From contig JANOYE010000219.1 in NCBI GenBank assembly GCA_031428695.1, positions 1 through 11,106 on the forward strand: 11,106 nucleotides of DNA. Direction: 5' to 3'. Positions 6,985 to 11,106 of the stretch are shown in pieces. The position numbers were made by a program, and so were the translations under genes. Origin of the DNA: JANYCG01 sp031428695 (GTDB taxonomy: Bacteria; Pseudomonadota; Gammaproteobacteria; Burkholderiales; Burkholderiaceae_C). The notes under the pieces were generated by a model. That model did not search any database and was not told the DNA's origin. It worked only from the letters and a program-made list of their open reading frames with translations. Position 1 is the stretch's first letter. Each line of letters starts with the position of its first letter.

Positions 6985-8424
6985 ATGTCGCCCAGCATCG
7001 TCCGAAAGCCCCTGCCCGCTGGCACGCCGAATGTGGCGGTGGCCATCGTCGGCGCAGGCGCCTGCGGGCTCACCAGCGCGCTCATGTTGCATGACGCGGG
7101 CGTAGACTGCGCGGTGCTTGAGCGCGATGCGTCGCCCAGCGGCTCCACTGCGCTGTCATCGGGCTTCATTCCTGCCGCAAACACCCGAGCCCAAGCGGCG
7201 CAGGGCATTGATGACGACGCGGCCCGTTTCGCCGCCGATATTCAAAACAAAACGCACGGCACGGCCGCCGCCCACTTGGTCAACGCCTACGCCCAAGCCA
7301 GCGGCCCGGCGATGGACGCTTTGCAAACCCGGCACGGCATAGAGTTCACCGTGCTTGACAATTTTTTATACCCTGGCCACCACACGCATCGCATGCACTG
7401 TGTGCCCGGGCGCACCGGCGCGGGGTTGATGGCGCGGCTGGGCCGGGCGGCGGCAAAAGCGGAAATTCCCATCGTCACTCAAGCGCAGGTTGACACTTTG
7501 TGGCTGGGTGATGAGCATGGCAATGGCGATCAAATCACGGGCATCAGTTACACCCGGCCTGACGGCCAGATGGAGCACCTTGGTTGCGACGTGTTGATCC
7601 TCGCGTGCAACGGCTTCGGCGGCAACAAGCCCATGGTGGCCGAGCTGCTGCCCGAAATGCGCAAAGCGATCTACGCCGGCCATGTCGGAAACGACGGCAT
7701 CGCCATCACCTGGGGTCAGGCTCTGGGCGCGCGCCTGGCAGACCTGGGCGGCTACCAGGGCCACGGCTCCTGGGCGGTGCCACAGGGCGCATTGATTTCA
7801 TGGGCCATCATGATGGAGGGCGGCATTCAGCTCAACAGCAACGGCGAGCGGTTTCACGACGAAACCCAAGGTTATTCAGAAGCCGCAGTTGCAGTGCTGG
7901 CGCAACCTGGCGGCATCGCTTGGAGTGTGTTTGACGGCGAGTTGCTGACGCTGGCGCGCAGCTTCCCGGATTTTTGCGAAGCTGAAAGTTCAGGGGTTGT
8001 GAAAACCTGTGCCAACCTGCACGAACTGGCCTCTTTGATCGGTTCATCCGCTACCAATAGTGAAGCTGCTTACGCATTTTTTTCGAGACCTGCAGGCCCA
8101 TTCTCTTTAAATTATTCAGAAAACACCGCCACAGCCGATGGTCGTGTTTTCAAACGCGCTCTGGTCGCGCCCTATTACGCCGTGAAAGTCACTGGCGCGC
8201 TTTTTCACACCCAGGGCGGTCTTGACATTGATGCCAGTTGCCGCGTCTTGCGCGAAAACGGCGCGCCCTTTCCCAACCTGCTGGCAGCGGGCGGCGCGGC
8301 ACGCGGCGTCTCGGGCAACGCGGTGTGGGGCTACCTCTCGGGCAATGGCCTGTTGAGCGCGGTGGCGGGCGGGTACATTGCGGCGCAAACGGCTGTGCAA
8401 ATCAGCCGCCAACGCGCCAACTAA
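6985..8424 (+). CDS. FAD-dependent oxidoreductase (FAD_binding_2; fumarate reductase/tricarballylate dehydrogenase-like)
   Basis: This 479-residue flavoprotein belongs to the family of fumarate reductase/succinate dehydrogenase flavoproteins, 3-ketosteroid dehydrogenases and tricarballylate dehydrogenase TcuA, which introduce or reduce a C=C bond next to carboxyl or carbonyl groups. The N-terminal Rossmann motif is GAGACG (23-28) with the ribose-binding acid E46 in VLERD. SGSTALSSG follows (52-60), GERFHDE is at 287-293, and the substrate-domain ALFHTQGGL is at 405-413 with H408 where fumarate reductases keep an active-site His. The end (NLLAAGGAARGVSG..., then GYLSGNGLLSAVAGG) is the C-terminal FAD-binding part. 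There are no heme motifs and no signal peptide, so it is probably soluble and cytoplasmic with an unknown electron acceptor. I preferred ATG 6985 to the TTG one codon earlier; neither has a clear Shine-Dalgarno. Residues 356-371 lie in a repeat-like segment. Confidence 0.88.
   Translation: MSPSIVRKPLPAGTPNVAVAIVGAGACGLTSALMLHDAGVDCAVLERDASPSGSTALSSGFIPAANTRAQAAQGIDDDAARFAADIQNKTHGTAAAHLVNAYAQASGPAMDALQTRHGIEFTVLDNFLYPGHHTHRMHCVPGRTGAGLMARLGRAAAKAEIPIVTQAQVDTLWLGDEHGNGDQITGISYTRPDGQMEHLGCDVLILACNGFGGNKPMVAELLPEMRKAIYAGHVGNDGIAITWGQALGARLADLGGYQGHGSWAVPQGALISWAIMMEGGIQLNSNGERFHDETQGYSEAAVAVLAQPGGIAWSVFDGELLTLARSFPDFCEAESSGVVKTCANLHELASLIGSSATNSEAAYAFFSRPAGPFSLNYSENTATADGRVFKRALVAPYYAVKVTGALFHTQGGLDIDASCRVLRENGAPFPNLLAAGGAARGVSGNAVWGYLSGNGLLSAVAGGYIAAQTAVQISRQRAN
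8050..8098 (+). repeat. Diverged dispersed repeat, copy B, inside the flavoprotein gene
   Basis: This is the partner of 5242-5290, with 35 of 49 positions identical in an ungapped alignment. It includes GCTAC, GAAGC, CTTACGC, a T-run and GAGACCT. It sits in an AT-richer island reaching to about 8125. It encodes residues 356-371, between helices of the substrate domain where family members vary. The match also resembles, from memory, short palindromic elements of the form GCTAC..AATA..AGCTGCT..CGC that are scattered through Comamonadaceae genomes; this is not verified here. Confidence 0.5.
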
Positions 8425-8440
8425 ACCCAGGCTCCACCGC

Positions 8441-8480
8441 GATTCACCACGATTCACCAAGCCAAACCACGCCAAACCGC
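8441..8480 (+). repeat. Two back-to-back 10-bp tandem duplications upstream of the lyase gene
   Basis: GATTCACCAC/GATTCACCAA (8441-8460) is followed immediately by GCCAAACCAC/GCCAAACCGC (8461-8480), four units on an exact 10-bp period. They fill most of the 65-bp gap between the flavoprotein stop (TAA 8422-8424) and the lyase ATG (8490). The purine-poor run leaves no Shine-Dalgarno. The helical-turn spacing would suit a DNA-binding protein, but replication slippage explains it equally well. Confidence 0.5.
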
Positions 8481-8489
8481 TTACAACCC

Positions 8490-9353
8490 ATGACCCGGAT
8501 CATCCTAAAAAATCGCCTGAACCAACCCGCCATCTTGCTTGCGCCAGGTGTGTACGACGCCCTGAGCGCACTCATCGCCGAGCAGGCCGGGTTCGAAGCG
8601 CTTTACCTCTCGGGCGCGTCCATCGCCTACACGCGCCTGGGCCGCTCCGACGTTGGCTTGACCACTTTCACCGAAGTGGCAGACACGCTGGCCCGCATTA
8701 CCGAGCGTGTGCGCCTGCCCGTGATCGTGGATGCCGACACCGGTTTTGGCAATGCGCTCAACGTGATGCGCACGGTGAAAGGTTTCGAGCGCGCAGGCGC
8801 GGCGATGATCCAGATCGAAGACCAGGCTTTCCCCAAGCGCTGCGGCCATTTGGACGGCAAAACCGTGGTCCCCATGCCCGAGATGGTCGGCAAACTCAAA
8901 GCCGCGCTGGATGCCCGCGCTTCCAGCGACACACTCATCATGGCCCGCACCGATGCCGTTGCTGTGGAAGGCCTGGACGCCGCTTTAGACCGCGCTGAGG
9001 CGTATCTCGCCTGCGGCGTGGACGCCCTCTTCATCGAAGCCCTGCGCACGCCCGAGCAAATGGCCTTGGCCTGCGAGCGATTCGGTAAGCGCATTCCCCT
9101 GTTGGCGAATATGGTCGAGGGCGGAAAAACGCCGATTCAAAGCGCGGCAGATTTGCAGGCGTGCGGTTTCAAGATCGCCATCTTCCCAGGCGGCGCGGCG
9201 CGGGCCATGGCACACGCGTTGCAGGGGTTTTATGGCAGCTTAAAGCAACACCAAACTACCTTGCCGTGGAAAGACAAGATGCTTGATTTCGACGGGCTCA
9301 ATGGCGTCATCGAAACCGCGCAATTGCTTGACCTGGGCAAGCGGTACGAATAA
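8490..9353 (+). CDS. Isocitrate lyase/PEP mutase-superfamily C-C lyase (2-methylisocitrate/2,3-dimethylmalate lyase-like)
   Basis: This 287-residue protein has the TIM-barrel fold that cleaves C2-C3 bonds in 2-hydroxydicarboxylates with Mg2+. Motifs: YLSGASIAY (39-47), metal-binding DADTGFG (81-87), IEDQAFPKRCGH (109-120) containing the catalytic KRCGH loop (C118 as general acid/base), ARTDA (152-156), and ANMVEGGKTP (206-215). KRCGH marks true lyases (2-methylisocitrate, dimethylmalate, isocitrate) and oxaloacetate hydrolases, whereas PEP mutases lack the Cys. At 287 residues it is the short class, not the 430-540-residue glyoxylate-cycle isocitrate lyase. ATG 8490 matches the family's N-terminus; the frame is open further upstream but out of phase with any plausible homology. 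No Shine-Dalgarno precedes it. Placed with a malate-forming hydratase, it is the likely carbon-splitting step, yielding a 2-oxo acid and a carboxylate. The substrate is inferred only. Confidence 0.92.
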   Translation: MTRIILKNRLNQPAILLAPGVYDALSALIAEQAGFEALYLSGASIAYTRLGRSDVGLTTFTEVADTLARITERVRLPVIVDADTGFGNALNVMRTVKGFERAGAAMIQIEDQAFPKRCGHLDGKTVVPMPEMVGKLKAALDARASSDTLIMARTDAVAVEGLDAALDRAEAYLACGVDALFIEALRTPEQMALACERFGKRIPLLANMVEGGKTPIQSAADLQACGFKIAIFPGGAARAMAHALQGFYGSLKQHQTTLPWKDKMLDFDGLNGVIETAQLLDLGKRYE

Positions 9354-9356
9354 TGA

Positions 9357-9386
9357 GCCGAATAACCAACCTAGGGCGGGTTCGGC
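9357..9386 (+). promoter_or_regulatory. Inverted repeat in the lyase to CoA-enzyme gap
   Basis: GCCGAA (9357-9362) and TTCGGC (9381-9386) form a perfect 6-bp stem enclosing 18 nt that include the palindrome CCTAGG (9370-9375). It begins 3 nt after the lyase stop (TAA 9351-9353). No T-run follows, so it is not a classic terminator. It could be a weak mRNA-processing hairpin or an operator. The 97-bp gap it occupies (to ATG 9451) is the widest in the cluster. Confidence 0.35.
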
Positions 9387-9450
9387 AATTCGCTTGATTT
9401 GATCTGGTAACGTGCAGTTTTCAACCTCGACAACCGTCCTAAACAATCCC

Positions 9451-10389
9451 ATGGCGACCACTTCAACGTCTGCAAAAATCCAACCACTCAAGGGCGTGCG
9501 CATCCTCAGCCTTGCGCTCAACCTGCCCGGCCCGGCCGCGTTCTGGCGCGCCCGCCAAATGGGCGCAACTTGCGTGAAACTGGAGCCGCCCGCCCCCGCT
9601 GGTTTCCCGGCGGGCACGCCCGGCGATCCCATGGGCATGAGCAGCCGAGGCAGCTACGATTTGATGCACCACGGCATGCGCGTGGTCACTGCCGATCTGA
9701 AAACCGAAGCCGGCCAGAAAGCCATTCACCGCGAGCTGGCCAAGGCCGACGTGTTGCTCACCTCGTTTCGGCCCTCGGCGCTGGCCAAACTCAAACTCGA
9801 ATGGAAAGACCTGCGCAAGTTGTACCCCCGCCTAAGCCAGGTCGCCATCGTGGGCGCTGCCGGCGCGCGCGCCGAAGAGCCTGGCCATGACTTGACCTAC
9901 ATGGCCGACAACGGCTTGGTCAAAGGGCTTGAGCTGCCGCCCACCCTCTACGCCGACATGGGCGGCTCGCTCATGGCCAGCGAGGCCATCCTGCAGGCCA
10001 CGTTGTTGCAGAAGAGCAAAGGCAAAGGCGTCTTCATTGAAATCGCGCTGGCCGACGCTTCGGCCTACTTGGGCCTGCCATTGAGTTGGGGGCTGACCCG
10101 TTCGCCCGGCACGCGCGGCAAAGACGACCCCGGTGGCTCGGTCGGCGGCGGCCACGCCGGTTACCGCGTGTTCCCTTGCAAAGATGGCCGAGTGGCCGTT
10201 GCAGCCCTGGAACCGCATTTCGCCCGCACTTTGTGCCAGGAAGCAGGGGTCGATTTCAAAGGCTCGGCCACCATGTTCGTGCCCACCACCCACGGCGCTG
10301 TGGCGGCCTATTTCAAAGCGTTGACCCGCAAACAGCTGGACAAAATCGGCGCTGAAAAAGACTTGCCGCTGCACACCATGGCAACCTGA
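9451..10389 (+). CDS. CaiB/BaiF family CoA-transferase or alpha-methylacyl-CoA racemase-like protein
   Basis: This 312-residue class III CoA-transferase-family protein opens with LKGVRILSLALNLPGPAA (13-30; compare 'L.GvrVLdls....GP') and has CVKLEPP (41-47) and the VLLTSFRPSAL segment (101-111). GHDLTYMADNG (145-155) and YADMGGSLMA (167-176) resemble alpha-methylacyl-CoA racemase more than formyl-CoA transferase: H146/D147, D169 and E254 (ALEPHF) fall at the places of the racemase's catalytic His, Asp and Glu. It is shorter than most relatives (about 360-400). I chose ATG 9451 because family homology starts about 13 residues later; the GTG at 9412 would add 13 low-complexity residues. Neither start has a clear Shine-Dalgarno. 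As last gene of the cluster, it may activate or racemise an acid product as its CoA thioester. Whether it transfers CoA or racemises is undecided. Confidence 0.87.
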   Translation: MATTSTSAKIQPLKGVRILSLALNLPGPAAFWRARQMGATCVKLEPPAPAGFPAGTPGDPMGMSSRGSYDLMHHGMRVVTADLKTEAGQKAIHRELAKADVLLTSFRPSALAKLKLEWKDLRKLYPRLSQVAIVGAAGARAEEPGHDLTYMADNGLVKGLELPPTLYADMGGSLMASEAILQATLLQKSKGKGVFIEIALADASAYLGLPLSWGLTRSPGTRGKDDPGGSVGGGHAGYRVFPCKDGRVAVAALEPHFARTLCQEAGVDFKGSATMFVPTTHGAVAAYFKALTRKQLDKIGAEKDLPLHTMAT

Positions 10390-10390
10390 A

Positions 10391-10407
10391 AGCACGAACC
10401 GTGTTTT
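10391..10407 (+). terminator. Weak terminator-like hairpin at the cluster end
   Basis: CACG (10393-10396), AAC, CGTG (10400-10403) is followed at once by TTTT (10404-10407), directly after the CoA-enzyme stop (TGA 10387-10389). The stem is only 4 bp (5 with a G-T pair), so termination would be inefficient. Its position between convergent genes is what makes it worth listing. Confidence 0.25.
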
Positions 10408-10414
10408 GACGGCG

Positions 10415-10964
10415 CTATGCACGCTGCGCTGCCCGGCGAAAGTGCACCGCCCCACTGCCCAGCGCCACCCCGGCCATCGTCAAGGCGATGGCCGCCAGCG
10501 AGCTGCTCGAGAGCGGCTCGTTCAGCACCCGAGCGCTGCCCAGGCCCGTCAACAGCCGCACCATCGCGCCCTGAAAGCGACGCCCGCGCCGCGCCCTGCC
10601 AAGGGGTCAGGCCGTTCTTGCCAAACGCCAAGGTGTAAACCGCCCACAACACGGCCGCGAGCAGGAACATCAAATCACCCCGCCAGATGTGTTCGACTTG
10701 CCCTAAAGACGCTGTGCCAAACACCAGCAGGCCAGCGAGGATCATCAACAAACCCGCCAAGCGGACACCGGTGACGCGGTCGCCCAAGACCGCCCACGCC
10801 ATCAGCGCCGTGAAGAGCGGCATGCTGCCGGTAAGAAACATGCCGATGTGCGCGGCGGGCGCCCACTGCGCGCCACCGAGCACGACCAAGCCAAAAGGCA
10901 AGCTGCCACAGAGGATCAAAAGCGCCAACAGAGTTTTGGAAACCTGCCGGGGCAAAAGCCCCAT
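10415..10964 (-). pseudogene. Decayed DMT/EamA family transporter (N-truncated, internally deleted, frameshifted)
   Basis: Read on the minus strand from ATG 10964, a hydrophobic protein with clear EamA-type character runs through LPFGLVVLGGAQWAP, GSMPLFTALMAWAVLGDR and GDLMFLLAAVLWAVYTLAFG to LTPWQGAAR, about 130 residues. The frame then turns hydrophilic. A second frame picks up the family's C-terminal end (NEPLSSSSLAAIALTMAGVALGSG) and stops at TAG 10417-10415. Roughly 60 residues of the usual second half are missing between the two, near 10575-10600. The first one or two membrane segments are also absent: an in-frame TAG (10967-10965) abuts the first ATG and no homology is seen upstream. 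An intact member would have about 290-300 residues and ten membrane segments and would export or import small metabolites. This copy is not expected to work. It converges on the catabolic cluster. Confidence 0.8.
10949..10962 (-). other. Small hairpin at the truncated 5' edge of the transporter remnant
   Basis: GGGGC, AAAA, GCCCC (plus-strand reading) is a perfect 5-bp stem with a 4-nt loop, covering the first codons of the remnant. It lies exactly where transporter homology stops, next to the in-frame TAG. It may mark a rearrangement boundary or be chance; no T-run follows on the minus strand. Confidence 0.3.
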
Positions 10965-11106
10965 CTATTGATCTTTCCATATTACATGACATCACCCCAG
11001 CGTAGCTTGCATCCAGCAAGCGGCAATGATCGAGGCTCGTTTCTGGGCGCTCTTGGGTCGGTTGCGTGCGGTTGTATGCAGTTCGCTCAGGTTGTTGGGG
11101 CAGTAG
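10965..11106. other. Right-edge stretch without a recognisable gene
   Basis: The part from about 10968 to 11000 is AT-richer than the rest of the window. A 6-bp inverted repeat, GCTTGC (11005-11010), ATCCA, GCAAGC (11016-11021), follows. From 11061 four 10-bp units each begin with GTT (11061, 11071, 11081, 11091), a degenerate tandem pattern. A plus-strand frame from ATG 10986 stays open to the edge (40 codons), but its product has no recognisable character, so it is not called as a gene. Nothing identifies this as an insertion-sequence end, although the loss of transporter homology at its left side would fit one. Confidence 0.35.

Noticed and set aside
8238..8489. Upstream extension of the lyase frame into the flavoprotein gene
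   Set aside because: It would overlap the conserved C-terminal FAD-binding part of the flavoprotein and adds a low-complexity Arg/Gly-rich leader. Family homology starts at ATG 8490.
8490..9353. Glyoxylate-cycle isocitrate lyase or methylcitrate-cycle prpB
   Set aside because: It is too short for AceA, and no prpC or prpD gene is present. The YLSGASIAY form belongs to a different branch as far as I can recall, so the broad superfamily call is safer.
9328..9356. Possible sigma-70 promoter before the CoA-enzyme gene (TTGACC, 17 nt, TAATGA)
   Set aside because: The -35 box is good but TAATGA matches TATAAT at only the first two positions, and it lies at the end of the lyase coding sequence. 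Too weak to list as a promoter.
10417..10971. Plus-strand open frames opposite the transporter remnant
   Set aside because: Their products are Arg/Pro/Ser-rich with no domain, while the minus strand shows clear EamA motifs.
1..11106. CRISPR arrays, tRNA/rRNA genes, insertion-sequence transposases, riboswitches
   Set aside because: I looked on both strands and found no regularly spaced repeats, cloverleaf genes, transposase motifs or recognised riboswitch cores.

Overview
The window is high-GC DNA whose coding density, codon use and gene families point to a betaproteobacterium. Burkholderiales, and Comamonadaceae in particular, is my best guess; there is no rRNA or other marker to confirm it. 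Nearly all of it is one co-directional plus-strand gene cluster running from the left edge to about 10390. A decayed minus-strand transporter gene and a short gene-free stretch follow to the right edge.

Layout: (a) 2-205, the C-terminus of a periplasmic solute-binding protein. (b) 259-3615, livH-livM-livG-livF, which completes a branched-chain-amino-acid-type (HAAT) ABC importer; the four genes overlap by 4 bp each. (c) 3618-5407, large and small subunits of a LeuCD/DmdAB/aconitase-family hydro-lyase, starting 2 nt after livF. (d) 5450-6922, a hydantoinase/dihydropyrimidinase-type amidohydrolase with a complete two-metal site. (e) 6985-8424, an FAD_binding_2 (fumarate reductase/tricarballylate dehydrogenase-like) flavoprotein. 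(f) 8490-9353, an isocitrate lyase/PEP mutase superfamily C-C lyase with the KRCGH catalytic motif. (g) 9451-10389, a CaiB/BaiF-AMACR-type CoA-transferase or acyl-CoA racemase. (h) 10415-10964 on the minus strand, a DMT/EamA transporter pseudogene. No regulator, RNA gene, CRISPR array or intact mobile element is visible.

The genes read as a catabolic pathway with its own importer. A carboxylated, probably cyclic amide/imide-type compound would be imported and its ring opened by the amidohydrolase. The flavoprotein would desaturate a succinate-like product, the Fe-S enzyme would hydrate the maleate/fumarate-like product to a malate-like acid, and the lyase would split that acid into a 2-oxo acid (such as pyruvate) and a carboxylate. 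The CoA enzyme would activate or racemise an acid product. The hydratase plus lyase pair parallels the last two steps of nicotinate fermentation in Eubacterium barkeri (dimethylmaleate hydratase DmdAB, dimethylmalate lyase Dml), but nothing here proves the substrate. I know of no described pathway with exactly this gene set.

Two signals lie outside the gene calls. First, two diverged copies of a roughly 49-bp DNA repeat sit inside two different genes of the cluster (5242-5290 and 8050-8098), read in different frames. Second, the last three genes are spaced by 62-97 bp gaps holding short repeats and lack clear ribosome-binding sites, unlike the compact first half, which suggests the cluster was assembled from two modules.
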